Positions 1 through 8,778 are shown, counted from the first letter of the stretch. The stretch is 64,000 bases of DNA from an uncultured Chitinophagaceae bacterium (GCA_937873715.1 CALMYJ010000012.1:164143-228142); one strand, 5' to 3'. Numbers and translations are program-made. Notes: generated by a model from the sequence alone, not told the origin.

Positions 1-444
1 TGTGGTGGTTTTAGCCTTAAGTATTACTTCATTGGTGGCATCAATGTATAAAGTAGAAAGCACCACTTCGGCATTATCATCGTTGGGCAGCAGTTTAATT
101 ACCCTTACAGTGGTATTTCCAATTTTATCTGCTCCAGCATCTATAACACTATACTGATTACCTGCCACAATATTATTAAGGCTGATACTCATTGCACCTT
201 TGGGTACAAACGAAATACCTTTTTCGTTTTTAATCTTTAACCTCGATGGCTTTTTAAAATATACTTTAACCTGTGCTTCGGGCACTTTTAAAAAGCTTAC
301 ATTAGTTTTCATGTTGCCGCTTGCTTCATAATCGTTTACCAGTTCAATTTTTGCTTTTACCTTTTGCAGTAATGCAGCGGCGTCCTGTGCATGGGTATAG
401 GCAGTTGCCAAAAAAACACTACAGCACAATACATATTTCTTCAT
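1..444 (-). CDS. LolA-like secreted/periplasmic protein (3' end beyond window)
   Basis: Open frame from an ATG at 444 that runs off the left edge of the window; 148 codons are visible. The N-terminus reads as a signal peptide (MKKYVLCCSVFLATAYTHAQ, cleavage expected near AQ-D). The mature part is rich in beta-strand-like segments with phrases such as KVYFKKPSRLKIKNEKG and DDNAEVVLSTLYID, typical of LolA/LppX-fold outer-membrane lipoprotein-sorting-like proteins of Bacteroidota. It starts 10 nt after the permease stop (455), so it should be the third gene of the ABC exporter operon. The LolA-like assignment is by general resemblance; the C-terminus is not visible. Confidence 0.6.
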   Translation of the reverse strand, partial: MKKYVLCCSVFLATAYTHAQDAAALLQKVKAKIELVNDYEASGNMKTNVSFLKVPEAQVKVYFKKPSRLKIKNEKGISFVPKGAMSISLNNIVAGNQYSVIDAGADKIGNTTVRVIKLLPNDDNAEVVLSTLYIDATNEVILKAKTTT

Positions 445-454
445 ATCATTTTAT

Positions 455-1348
455 TTAGGACAGAATATCTTTTTTCCTGAAAGCCATAACTGAAATGGAT
501 ACTATAACTACAATATGACCAATTAATATCCAAAGACTTTTTAAAATGGCCGGCCAGTTTTCAATACTGCCTTTTATGGGCTGCCCGTCGGGTGTGGTGG
601 CGATATAAAAAAAACCTTTCCAGCCTACGAGGTAAGAGGTAAAAAGGAAGGGCTTTACATTACGATCGATAACAGGCACATTGATATTGGAGATGATGGT
701 ACACACAATAACAATACATACCGTTGCAATAATAGGGCCGATGGAATTTTCGGCAAAAACAGACAGCAATAACGACAATGCAGCTATTACCGTAAGCGCT
801 ACAGTGGCATAAGCAAATGCAGCACAGTAGCGCCACAAAACATCATCCTTAGTGATTTGCAGTATTTCGGACTGTTCGCCTTTTACCCTGAATATCAGCA
901 TATCATCCACACCAAAAATGAGCATACTCAGGAACAAAGCCGTAATGGCCATCCACAGCAGCAGCACGAGGGTAAAAATAAAAGCGGCAGTAAATTTCAC
1001 TACTATAATTTGGGTGCGGCTAACCGGCTTGGTGGCCAGTAATCGTAAGGTGCCCATATTGGCTTCGCCCGAAATGGCATCGGCCGCTATCAATGCCACA
1101 AGTATGGGTACCTGTATAAGCAGGGTATTTAAAATAATATAGCACATGAAGTAGCCATTAATGGCTTTCATTTTTTCCAGCTCAAAGCTATCTTTTACAC
1201 TTTGCAGCATCAGGTTCATATAACTTTCACCATCGGCCTTAAAGGCAAACTGAAAAATAAATACGATAGCTGCAATTGCTGCAAAAGCTATGTAGGTACG
1301 GGGCCGGCGGGATATTTTAAAGAGTTCAATTTGCAGCAATGTCCACAT
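455..1348 (-). CDS. ABC-2 type transporter permease
   Basis: A 297-residue inner-membrane protein with about six hydrophobic segments. The first is near residues 18-36; a long extracytoplasmic stretch follows before the second at about 68-90. The motif EANMGTLRLLATKPVSR, just after the second membrane segment, is characteristic of ABC-2 permeases of the NatB/DrrB type. The ATG at 1348 overlaps the 3' end of the ATPase gene by 23 bp, so the two are translationally linked and form one exporter. The substrate cannot be read from sequence; the LolA-like gene just downstream suggests envelope or lipid-related export, which is inference. Confidence 0.85.
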   Translation of the reverse strand: MWTLLQIELFKISRRPRTYIAFAAIAAIVFIFQFAFKADGESYMNLMLQSVKDSFELEKMKAINGYFMCYIILNTLLIQVPILVALIAADAISGEANMGTLRLLATKPVSRTQIIVVKFTAAFIFTLVLLLWMAITALFLSMLIFGVDDMLIFRVKGEQSEILQITKDDVLWRYCAAFAYATVALTVIAALSLLLSVFAENSIGPIIATVCIVIVCTIISNINVPVIDRNVKPFLFTSYLVGWKGFFYIATTPDGQPIKGSIENWPAILKSLWILIGHIVVIVSISVMAFRKKDILS

Positions 1349-2255
1349 GGGCAGCAGATGAAGTGAGTGATAAAAAATAATTTTCGAGGGAGTGGCTGGA
1401 GTTCACAGAAAGTAACGGGATATCCATCGCCACCAGCGCCTGTATTAAGGCAGGCACTTCAGTTTTATTCATCATCAGTTGCAAACCATTATGCGGCTGC
1501 AGGTAGCTGCCCCAGGGCGTTTGGCTGATTTTTGTTTTGGCCGCTGCATCATTGGTGGTTGCTATTTCTACCAGGGTATGGGCAGGGTCGAGCAGTTCGC
1601 TTACTTCACCTTCCACCACTTTTTTGCCCTTGTGAATAACCATCATCCGGGTGGCAATCATTTCTACTTCGCTGAGCAGGTGCGAAGAAATTAAAACCGT
1701 TTTGCCTGCCTCTTTACTGAGGCGTACTATCAACTGGCGCATATCCGCAATACCCTGCGGATCGAGGCCGTTGGTTGGCTCATCTAATATAACCAGCGCC
1801 GGGTTATGTACCAGGGCAACGGCAATGCCTAAACGCTGTTTCATGCCGAGGCTGTAAGCCGCCACCTTATCTTTTGCCCTGTCGGCCAGCCCCACCATAT
1901 TAAGTTGTTCCATCAGCGCTTTATGGGTTGCTGCGATGCCGCTCATTTTGGCAAAGATGGAGAGGTTGTCGTAAGCAGAGAGGTATTTGTACAGGTCGGG
2001 CTTTTCAATTACAGCGCCTACATTTCGCAGTATATCGGCACGGTGCGTTTGCAACTTTTTATCAAACAGTACTATTTCGCCGGCAGTGGGTGCTATGAGT
2101 GTGAGCAACATCCTGATGGTGGTGGATTTACCAGCACCATTTTGTCCCAAAAAACCATAAACATCTCCTTTATTTACAGTAAAAGAAAGGTTATTTACAG
2201 CCTGGAAGCCTTTATAACTTTTGTAAAGATTACGAACATTAATTACAGGTATCAT
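1326..2255 (-). CDS. ABC transporter ATP-binding protein (DrrA/NatA type)
   Basis: A 309-residue ATPase subunit that powers the permease encoded downstream. Visible motifs are Walker A GQNGAGKST (about residues 38-46), signature YSLGMKQRLGIA, Walker B LVILDEPTNGLDP, and the switch histidine in LISSHLLSE. The C-terminal ~90 residues form the extension usual for ABC-2 exporters of this class. First gene of a three-gene minus-strand operon (ATPase, permease, LolA-like). ATG at 2255; a second in-frame ATG is not needed because the N-terminus already begins just ahead of the first beta strand (NVRNLYKSYKGF). Specific substrate unknown. Confidence 0.9.
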   Translation of the reverse strand: MIPVINVRNLYKSYKGFQAVNNLSFTVNKGDVYGFLGQNGAGKSTTIRMLLTLIAPTAGEIVLFDKKLQTHRADILRNVGAVIEKPDLYKYLSAYDNLSIFAKMSGIAATHKALMEQLNMVGLADRAKDKVAAYSLGMKQRLGIAVALVHNPALVILDEPTNGLDPQGIADMRQLIVRLSKEAGKTVLISSHLLSEVEMIATRMMVIHKGKKVVEGEVSELLDPAHTLVEIATTNDAAAKTKISQTPWGSYLQPHNGLQLMMNKTEVPALIQALVAMDIPLLSVNSSHSLENYFLSLTSSAAHVDIAAN

Positions 2256-2365
2256 ATCATGTATTACCGTAAAGGTAAAACGGGCAAGGCTCCGGATTGT
2301 TCAAATTAAGCTTTACAGTACCTAAATTTTTTACAAAATTATTCGGCAGTTATTTTTTTTGCGCT

Positions 2366-2373
2366 TACATTTG
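2366..2373 (+). promoter_or_regulatory. Putative promoter -7 element (TACATTTG)
   Basis: TACATTTG is a perfect match to the Bacteroidota -7 pattern TAnnTTTG. It lies about 150 nt before the ATG of the small secreted protein at 2524. No clear TTTG stands at the expected -33 distance, so this is a weaker call than the two-part promoters elsewhere in the window. Confidence 0.35.
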
Positions 2374-2523
2374 TTTTCAATTCGTACCAATTCCCACCGA
2401 AAAACAAGCATTTACTCCTTTCCAGTTTCCGGATTAACCAATTTGCTCCAGTGTACTGTGTAATACCGCCATTGCCATCCGGCAATGTACACTCAAATAT
2501 TTTACATTAAAATGTTACGTACC

Positions 2524-2886
2524 ATGAAGCAGTTTATCATCAGTATTACAGTTCTCTTTTTTATAAGCGCAAACAGTTTTGCCACAGATAATGGCAAACG
2601 AAGCGAAAATTATAACCTTGGCGGCAGTCGGAAGGGGCTAATCTTATTACCCGATGCAGCAACGGGCAATGCCCAGTTACTTTTTGCAACGGCAAAAGAG
2701 GGCAAAGCCCTGGTACAGGTATTTGATGCCAATGGAAAATTAGTATTGCAGCAGGAGGAACAATTAAGTACCGGTAAAAATAAAATCCAGGTTAATCATT
2801 TTAACGAACTTGCCGAAGGTAATTACAGCATTACCCTTACGGTAGCCAACAGGCAATATAATACCAGCTTTTTGGTATGGAAATAA
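2524..2886 (+). CDS. Small secreted protein resembling a free-standing T9SS type A C-terminal domain
   Basis: About 120 residues from the ATG at 2524 (MKQFIISI...). I chose this start because it gives a clean signal peptide ending near NSFA; the frame upstream adds non-signal residues. After the signal peptide only ~100 residues remain. The last ~65 look like the Ig-like fold of T9SS type A sorting domains: ALVQVFDANGKLVLQQEE, a GKNKI turn, then LAEGNYSITLTV. Normally this domain ends a large secreted cargo; here there is no cargo. It may be a small surface protein using the same fold. A strong terminator follows. Function unknown. Confidence 0.7.
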   Translation: MKQFIISITVLFFISANSFATDNGKRSENYNLGGSRKGLILLPDAATGNAQLLFATAKEGKALVQVFDANGKLVLQQEEQLSTGKNKIQVNHFNELAEGNYSITLTVANRQYNTSFLVWK

Positions 2887-2922
2887 TGTAAACTCATTTT
2901 ACAAACCAGGCACAATACAAGC

Positions 2923-2950
2923 AACCCTTCCTTTTCCGGAAGGGTTTTTT
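2923..2950 (+). terminator. Rho-independent terminator
   Basis: Perfect 9-bp stem AACCCTTCC / GGAAGGGTT with a 6-nt loop, followed by TTTT. It ends the small secreted-protein gene. It overlaps the 3' end of the convergent regulator gene by two bases. Confidence 0.85.
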
Positions 2951-3242
2951 ATTGCCCGTTTGGGTTCATGTACGATTGCAGCGCCTGCACATATACTTCA
3001 AAAGCGGCAATACCGGTTGGGGTAATTTTACAAATGGTTTGCGGATAATTATTGTTGAACTGCTTGATTACATCAATATACCCGGCCTCTTTGAGTTTAT
3101 TAATTTGCACACTCAGGTTGCCGGCAGTAGCGTTTGTTTTTTCTTTTAAAAAGGTAAACTCTGCCTCCCTTACACTGATGAGCAAACTGATTACGGCTAA
3201 GCGTAACTGTGAGTGTAATATTGGATCAAGTTCTTTAAACAT
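2949..3242 (-). CDS. Winged-helix transcriptional regulator (HTH_34/MarR-like)
   Basis: A 97-residue cytoplasmic DNA-binding protein. The helix-turn-helix is at about residues 28-60 (EFTFLKEKTNATAGNLSVQI, then NKLKEAGYI), followed by a wing (FNNNYPQTICKITPTG) and a C-terminal dimerisation helix. It matches the single-domain winged-helix regulators common in Bacteroidota. Its ATG lies within the last codons of the upstream membrane-protein gene (8-bp ATGTTTAA overlap), so the two are translationally coupled. As the last gene of the TonB-receptor operon it probably controls that operon, possibly with the coupled membrane protein; this is inference. Confidence 0.85.
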   Translation of the reverse strand: MFKELDPILHSQLRLAVISLLISVREAEFTFLKEKTNATAGNLSVQINKLKEAGYIDVIKQFNNNYPQTICKITPTGIAAFEVYVQALQSYMNPNGQ

Positions 3243-3891
3243 CGGCGGCAGCTCTTTTTTTGTTCCTGTGCCGGATAATTAAACCCGGTACCAGCCATGC
3301 GGCTGTGGCAGCAATGGCGGTTAACAGCATATCCACATCAGATTTTGTATATACCGAAATGATACAGCATATCCAGCAAAGTATACCTCCATACAGCATG
3401 GGCCGCAACTTACGGCAGCCGCCGGTAATAATGGTGGGTATGCCATACAGCAACAAAAAGAAAGAGGTTGAAAAACTGCTGTAGTTAAACTCCGGTCGGG
3501 TACCTTTTACTTCGATATATGTTTTAAATACTGGTGCCAGCTTACTGCAAATATTATTATTGATGAATACGAGTAAAAAAATTGAAATACCAAAACACAG
3601 CCATACATAATCCATCACCGTTTGATCGTATGGGCGTACTTTACTCCTCTTTTTTTCCCGGCTTACAATAAATATTTGCGGCACAATGGCGACCAGGGTA
3701 AGCAGCCAGATATCAAAAGGCAACTTAAAACCATAGGTTATTTGTGCGTAGGTAACCAGGCTGCATATAGTAATAACAGTGCCCCATAATATGGGGCCGG
3801 TACCACTATCGTGGTAACTGTTTTTGGCTTTTTGAATCATCTGGCTAATGAGTGCCAGGCTTTCCTTTTCGGAGAGGTTATCTTTTTCCAT
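3235..3891 (-). CDS. Multi-pass membrane protein, unknown function
   Basis: A 218-residue protein starting at the ATG at 3891 (MEKDNLSEKESLAL). A longer frame exists upstream, but it overlaps the TPR gene and is unlikely. A short polar N-terminal helix with an HDSG turn precedes about six hydrophobic segments, followed by a basic cytoplasmic tail (RHRNKKRAAADV). Pairs of a small winged-helix regulator with an adjacent polytopic membrane protein of this size are common in Bacteroidota, and the 8-bp overlap with the regulator supports joint function. I do not recognise a named family; a role as membrane partner of the regulator is inferred. Confidence 0.7.
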   Translation of the reverse strand: MEKDNLSEKESLALISQMIQKAKNSYHDSGTGPILWGTVITICSLVTYAQITYGFKLPFDIWLLTLVAIVPQIFIVSREKKRSKVRPYDQTVMDYVWLCFGISIFLLVFINNNICSKLAPVFKTYIEVKGTRPEFNYSSFSTSFFLLLYGIPTIITGGCRKLRPMLYGGILCWICCIISVYTKSDVDMLLTAIAATAAWLVPGLIIRHRNKKRAAADV

Positions 3892-3946
3892 AATTGGAGT
3901 GTTTAATATACCAAAAGAAAAATCATGGCTATACTTCAGGCATATA

Positions 3947-4588
3947 TTACTTACACTCAGCCAGCATAAACTCTGCCTGCATCCTGCCCCATGTAGGATG
4001 CAGTTCGCTTGCCGGTTTAAAAGCATCATATTTTTCAATAGCTTTTTGCAAATGCGGTTTTGCCATTTTACATCCGCCGCCAAATTGCTCCGGGGTATAT
4101 TTCAGGCTTTGCCCTCTAAGATAATAGGGTCTTGGGTTGGATGGATCCAGCTTCTGTGCATCTTCCATATTACTCAAGCTTTCCTGGCCGTACTCTGTCC
4201 AGCGTTGCATGGGGTTTACCATCAGGTAGCAACTTGCTATTAAACTTTTAATACAGGAAATTTCTGAATTGTTTGGCGATAGGGCATCGGCCTGGGCTAT
4301 TAACTCATTCGCTTTATCAGCAATAGCATCCACTTTAGTTTTATCCTGCTCCATAAAACCGGCATTTACCTGGCAAAAAGCCGCATAATAAAATGGAAGC
4401 CATTCTGTTTTTTCGGTGGTGGCAATGCGTTCAAAACTGTTGGCCAGTGTAAGCAGGGCTGCCGGGCTGCGAAAGCTGCTATCCACAGCAGCCAAATTTT
4501 TTTTCATGGCGGCTACATACTTTTCACTTTGGGCAAATGCCGCAACAGTAATGCAAAAAGAGAAGAAGAGTACTGTTAGTTTTTTCAT
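3947..4588 (-). CDS. Secreted TPR-like repeat protein
   Basis: A 213-residue protein with a signal peptide (MKKLTVLFFSFCITVAAFAQ) and a helical body. Helix-turn-helix segments such as ADKANELIAQADALSPNNSE and SLSNMEDAQKLDPSNPRPYY carry the A/LxP spacing of tetratricopeptide repeats (about residues 90-190). It is therefore probably a periplasmic or outer-membrane-associated helical adaptor. It lies between the TonB-dependent receptor (36 nt upstream) and the membrane protein and regulator, so all four are one operon. No catalytic residues are visible; the partner is presumably the receptor, by inference. Confidence 0.75.
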   Translation of the reverse strand: MKKLTVLFFSFCITVAAFAQSEKYVAAMKKNLAAVDSSFRSPAALLTLANSFERIATTEKTEWLPFYYAAFCQVNAGFMEQDKTKVDAIADKANELIAQADALSPNNSEISCIKSLIASCYLMVNPMQRWTEYGQESLSNMEDAQKLDPSNPRPYYLRGQSLKYTPEQFGGGCKMAKPHLQKAIEKYDAFKPASELHPTWGRMQAEFMLAECK

Positions 4589-4624
4589 GTTGTAAAATAT
4601 TTAGTTGTTGGAAAAAAAAGCTTT

Positions 4625-6883
4625 TTAAAGGTTGTTGTTGATGATATCCTGTGTACGGTCAATCCCAAAACTTAAAAAGCAGCCAACAAATACAAAGCGC
4701 AGGCTTGGTGGTGTTACTGCTTCTTTGCGGCTGCCATCGTTGTTATAATTATAAGTAAACACTTGTTTTTGCCCAAGCACATTATTGATGCCCAACACCC
4801 ACACTGCAAATGCTTTGGGGTTTGTTTTGCCGAGGTTGGGCAGGTAATTTATACTAAAACTCATACTGTTAAATGCAATAGTATTACCCCTGTCGGTAAT
4901 TTCAAATTTACTGTCGGCCTCATTATAGGCAATACGGTAATAGGGTCTGCCGGTGGCAAAGGTGTAACTAAGGTTAAAGCCGGTTTTCCAAGGTAAAACA
5001 AAGCGTTTGAACACAAGGGATGCCGTATGGCTGGCGGCAAATGAAGGCTGGATGCTTGCCGGGAAATTCAAGTGATCTCTTTTTGTATCTAAAAACGAAT
5101 AGGATAGCCAGTAATCTACATTTTTTAGGGTTTTCTTATCCCGCCAAAACAATTCAATTCCCTTTGCATAGCCATATCCTGAGTTGGAGGCAGCCACTTC
5201 ACGGCCATTATTGTTTATTGCCGTTTTGTACAGGTTATCATAGTTTTTATAAAATGCTTCGGCCCTTAGCGTATAATCTTTTGTTTGCTTCAGGTATTGC
5301 AAAATATAATGTGTGGCTTTAGAAAACCCAACCGCTGTTGCTACTGGCAGCAGCCTGCGTTCGGGGTTTTGATAAAAAACGCCGTATGCAAAAGAAGCCT
5401 GGCTATTACCGGCAAGCTTATACGCTAATGACAGCCTTGGCGCCATATTCCACCTGTTCATTAAGGCCGAATGTTCAGCACGGGCACCTGCTTTAGCTGC
5501 AAGACTGTTGGTAATGTAGATATCTGTTTCGGCAAAGCCGGCATACAGCTTATCCTGCACATTTTCCGTATAGGTGTTGCCGGTATACAGGGTATAATCC
5601 GTTTTTTCATTGCTATAAAAATAATCGCTGCCAAAGCGGAGGGTATTGAGCCCGCCAAATTTTTTCTCCAGCACTACCCTTGCCTGTGCATATTTGCCGG
5701 TGGTGAGGAGGTTAAAGTTTTTAAAAGCAAAAAATGACGGGTTGGTGATAATTATTTTTTTATTGTCTGCATCCTGTGTTTCACCTGCTATATCATCTTT
5801 ATTGGTGCTAAAGCTGGCACCAGCATTTATACGCCAGCCATTACCCAGCCATTCTTTCCAGCTCAGGTTTTGGTAGGTATTCAAGTTTTTTAGGTCGAAT
5901 GAACTTTTAATGATTGCCGAATCAATATCCTGTGTGCGGAAACCGGTTTTATTGTTGCTTACATACAGGTAGTATTTTATCATCCCGCCCTTTTTGGTTT
6001 TAATCCTGAAGTTGGCATCCACCTGGTTATTCACCGGAACATTAAAAAAGTCCTGCTTTAGTTTATTTACCTTAAAACCCAGCCACAGGTTGGTATGGTT
6101 ATAGGAAATGCCCCAGGATGATTTTTTATTTTTGGCCAACTGCTGTATGCCACCACTGATACCAACTACAGAAATACCCAAATCGGCCTGCGACCTTTCC
6201 GGCAAATCAACACTTTCCAGCACCAATGCTGATGAAAGCGCCTGGCCATACAAGGCAGAATAGCCGCCCGTGCTAAAGATAGTACCCTTAAATAAAAATG
6301 GATTAAAACGACCTCTTGTAGCTATACCGGGGGTACTGCTGAAAAAAAAGTTGTTGACCAACTGGCCATCAATAAATATTTTACTTTCAGTAGCAGCGCC
6401 ACCCCTAACAAATAGTCCCTCGCTTTCGCCAACCTGCTGCGTACCGGGCAATGTTTTAAATGCTGCTGTAATATCCGCATTGGCACTTGGAGTGGTTACA
6501 ATATCAAGCGAACTAAGCACTGCACCCTTATTTTTATCGCTGGCTTCAAATGAGCCGGCAGAGATAATTACAGCTTTCAATTCTGTGATTTGCTCTTTCA
6601 AACTAATATTTTGCTGCAAGGATACACTGCCAATGAGTAATGGCTGCGTAAAGGGTAAATAACCCGAGGCACTTACCTCTAATAGTTGGTTACCTGTTTC
6701 ACCGGTTTCAAAGGAATAGTTACCCAAAGAGTCTGTTGTTGCACCATCATATGTGTCTTTCAACTGTACGCTTACTGCTGCAAGCGGCCTGTTTTTATTA
6801 TCCGTAACACGACCAAAAATTTTTACCTGTGCGCCAGCATCAGCCACATAAAAAACTAAAAATAAAACAGCCCAAAATTTCAT
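4625..6883 (-). CDS. TonB-dependent outer-membrane receptor with carboxypeptidase-like regulatory domain
   Basis: A 752-residue receptor from the ATG at 6883 (MKFWAVLFLVFYVADAGAQ, a signal peptide). A promoter at 6904-6935 predicts a start of transcription near 6897, which excludes the in-frame codons further upstream. Domains are a carboxypeptidase-D-like regulatory domain (~residues 20-100, IFGRVTDNKNRPLAAVSV), a plug (~115-215, with LPGTQQVGESEGLFVRGG), and a 22-strand barrel ending in a short aromatic segment. It imports an unknown ligand with TonB-ExbBD energy. First gene of a four-gene operon that ends with a small regulator. Not SusC-like in length, and no SusD partner is present. Confidence 0.88.
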   Translation of the reverse strand: MKFWAVLFLVFYVADAGAQVKIFGRVTDNKNRPLAAVSVQLKDTYDGATTDSLGNYSFETGETGNQLLEVSASGYLPFTQPLLIGSVSLQQNISLKEQITELKAVIISAGSFEASDKNKGAVLSSLDIVTTPSANADITAAFKTLPGTQQVGESEGLFVRGGAATESKIFIDGQLVNNFFFSSTPGIATRGRFNPFLFKGTIFSTGGYSALYGQALSSALVLESVDLPERSQADLGISVVGISGGIQQLAKNKKSSWGISYNHTNLWLGFKVNKLKQDFFNVPVNNQVDANFRIKTKKGGMIKYYLYVSNNKTGFRTQDIDSAIIKSSFDLKNLNTYQNLSWKEWLGNGWRINAGASFSTNKDDIAGETQDADNKKIIITNPSFFAFKNFNLLTTGKYAQARVVLEKKFGGLNTLRFGSDYFYSNEKTDYTLYTGNTYTENVQDKLYAGFAETDIYITNSLAAKAGARAEHSALMNRWNMAPRLSLAYKLAGNSQASFAYGVFYQNPERRLLPVATAVGFSKATHYILQYLKQTKDYTLRAEAFYKNYDNLYKTAINNNGREVAASNSGYGYAKGIELFWRDKKTLKNVDYWLSYSFLDTKRDHLNFPASIQPSFAASHTASLVFKRFVLPWKTGFNLSYTFATGRPYYRIAYNEADSKFEITDRGNTIAFNSMSFSINYLPNLGKTNPKAFAVWVLGINNVLGQKQVFTYNYNNDGSRKEAVTPPSLRFVFVGCFLSFGIDRTQDIINNNL

Positions 6884-6903
6884 AACGCAATTAAATTGTG
6901 ACA

Positions 6904-6935
6904 CAAACGTAAAGTAGTTTACAATATAAACCAAA
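6904..6935 (-). promoter_or_regulatory. Promoter of the TonB-receptor operon
   Basis: On the minus strand TTTG-N20-TACGTTTG, a match to the Bacteroidota promoter pattern at both elements. Transcription would start near 6897, about 14 nt before the ATG at 6883. Confidence 0.65.
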
Positions 6936-7350
6936 TTAATTTTATAAAGCCTGTGCATAAAAAAATTATGCCTGCATCCGTAATATGTATGATTTTATGT
7001 ACGTATTAATATGATTTACATTTAGTTACACTTAAAAAATAATCAGTCTGCATAGATGGTATTATTGCCAAAACTTATCAACACCAACAAAAATTTATTT
7101 TTTTAATTGAGGTCAATTTGTACTTTAGCAGTAGAATTTAATGGGTTAGTAAGTACAAAGGGTCAGCAGAAATGCCGACCCTTTTACTTTTAAAAATTTT
7201 GTTAGCTTATATTATTCTCCTCCAGGCAGGCACCTCTCTTAGCATTAATAGTTTTCAATAAGTCCATTTGCTGCTATACAGTTCAAAAAAATTTAAACCC
7301 CCGGATAGCATCATCAACAACCTCTGCATTTTACGCTATACATTTACAGC
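6936..7350. other. Divergent intergenic region between the TonB operon and radA
   Basis: About 415 bp, AT-rich, with no credible protein-coding frame. Its only clear structure is the hairpin at 7157-7184. Upstream of that hairpin, TACTTTAG (near 7121) resembles a -7 element. The remainder up to the radA start shows no repeat or hairpin that I can support. Confidence 0.5.
7157..7190 (+). terminator. Orphan hairpin terminator, possible end of a small RNA
   Basis: Stem AAAGGGTC / GACCCTTT extended by GCA-GAAA-TGC (a GNRA-type GAAA loop), followed by T-rich sequence (TACTTTTAAAAATTTT). No plus-strand gene lies upstream, because the neighbouring gene is divergent. It therefore either ends a short untranslated RNA started near 7130, or is a structured radA leader element. 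A convincing terminator shape; the RNA itself is inferred. Confidence 0.5.
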
Positions 7351-8739
7351 ATGAGTAAAACAAAGTCTGCCTTCTTTTGTCAAAACTGTGGCTACGAAAC
7401 TGCAAAATGGACGGGCAAATGCCCCAATTGTAACAGTTGGAACACATTTGTAGAAGAAATACTCATTAAAGGCAGTGATAAAGGAGAAAAAGAAAACTGG
7501 AAAAGCTATGCCGGCACCGAAAAAATAAAAACAATTGCCATCAGCAGGGTGAGCAGTGCTGCAGAAGAAAGAATGGTTACAACAGATGCTGAAATAAACC
7601 GTGTGCTGGGCGGTGGCATTGTGCCCGGCGCAATAGTACTTGTAGCCGGTGAGCCAGGTATTGGCAAATCAACTCTTTTTTTACAAACCGGCCTGCAGCA
7701 AACTAACCTTACAACACTTTACATCAGTGGCGAAGAAAGCGAACAGCAAATAAAAATGCGTGCCGACCGTATTGGTATTGCCAACGACAATTTTTATTTG
7801 CTTACAGCAACAAACACCCAAACCATCTTTCAGGAAATAAAAAAACTAAAACCACAACTGGTAATTGTAGACTCTATACAAACCTTACAATCGCCATACG
7901 TGGAAAGTAGTGCCGGCAGCATCAGCCAGATAAGAGAATGTACTGCCGAACTGCAACGATATGCCAAAGAAACAAACACCCCTGTTTTTTTAATTGGCCA
8001 TATTACCAAGGATGGCGGCATAGCCGGCCCGAAAATACTGGAACACATGGTAGATACTGTTTTACAATTTGAGGGCGACCGGCATTATACCTACCGCATT
8101 TTACGAACTTTAAAAAACCGCTTTGGTTCCACTGCGGAATTAGGCATCTACGAAATGACCAGTGCTGGCATGAGGCCCGTAAATAACCCTTCGGAAATAT
8201 TAATTACTCAAAAAGAAGAAGCGCTGAGCGGTATTGCTATTGCAGCCACTATTGAAGGCATACGACCTTTACTGGTGGAAGGACAGGCGCTGGTAACACA
8301 AAGCGTATACGGCACACCGCAGCGTACAGTATCCGGTTTCGATTTAAGAAGGCTGCAGCTATTACTGGCTGTATTGGAAAAAAGAGGCGGATTTCATTTT
8401 GGTGTAAAAGATGTATTTGTAAACATTGCAGGGGGCTTAAAGGTAGAAGACCCATCAATAGACCTGGCCATAGTAGCAGCGCTGCTAAGCAGCTACGAAG
8501 ATGCTCCTATCAACCAGCACTACTGCTTTGCCGGAGAAGTTGGCCTGAGTGGCGAAATACGAGCCGTAAACCGTATTGAGCAGCGTATTGCCGAGGCTGA
8601 AAAATTAGGCTTCGAAAAAATAATTGTAAGCAAATACAACCTTGCCCGCAATCAGCCTGGCAACAAAGCCATGAACAAGCACAACATTGAAGTAGTAGCA
8701 CTGGCAAAAGTAGAAGAACTGTACAGGTATTTATTTTAA
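7351..8739 (+). CDS. radA: DNA repair protein RadA
   Basis: A 462-residue RecA-like ATPase that helps process recombination intermediates by driving branch migration. Motifs: an N-terminal zinc finger with Cys10, Cys13, Cys24 and Cys27; Walker A GEPGIGKST (~residue 100); the RadA-specific KNRFGS motif; and a C-terminal Lon-protease-like domain (GGLKVEDPSIDLAIVAALLS) that lacks catalytic residues in this family. Length and motif order are normal. ATG at 7351, only about 10 nt after TACATTTA, which resembles a -7 element, so the leader may be very short. comF follows after 39 nt and may be co-transcribed; both are DNA-uptake and recombination related. Confidence 0.97.
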   Translation: MSKTKSAFFCQNCGYETAKWTGKCPNCNSWNTFVEEILIKGSDKGEKENWKSYAGTEKIKTIAISRVSSAAEERMVTTDAEINRVLGGGIVPGAIVLVAGEPGIGKSTLFLQTGLQQTNLTTLYISGEESEQQIKMRADRIGIANDNFYLLTATNTQTIFQEIKKLKPQLVIVDSIQTLQSPYVESSAGSISQIRECTAELQRYAKETNTPVFLIGHITKDGGIAGPKILEHMVDTVLQFEGDRHYTYRILRTLKNRFGSTAELGIYEMTSAGMRPVNNPSEILITQKEEALSGIAIAATIEGIRPLLVEGQALVTQSVYGTPQRTVSGFDLRRLQLLLAVLEKRGGFHFGVKDVFVNIAGGLKVEDPSIDLAIVAALLSSYEDAPINQHYCFAGEVGLSGEIRAVNRIEQRIAEAEKLGFEKIIVSKYNLARNQPGNKAMNKHNIEVVALAKVEELYRYLF

Positions 8740-8778
8740 CCGGTTTTGAATGTAAATTCACCATATATTTTACGCTCT

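Noticed and set aside
3892..4083. N-terminal extension of the membrane protein gene
   Set aside because: It overlaps the TPR-like gene, and the extra residues do not resemble a signal or membrane segment; the ATG at 3891 is sound.
6884..6958. Upstream extension of the TonB receptor
   Set aside because: The promoter at 6904-6935 and the clean signal peptide from 6883 leave the extension untranscribed.
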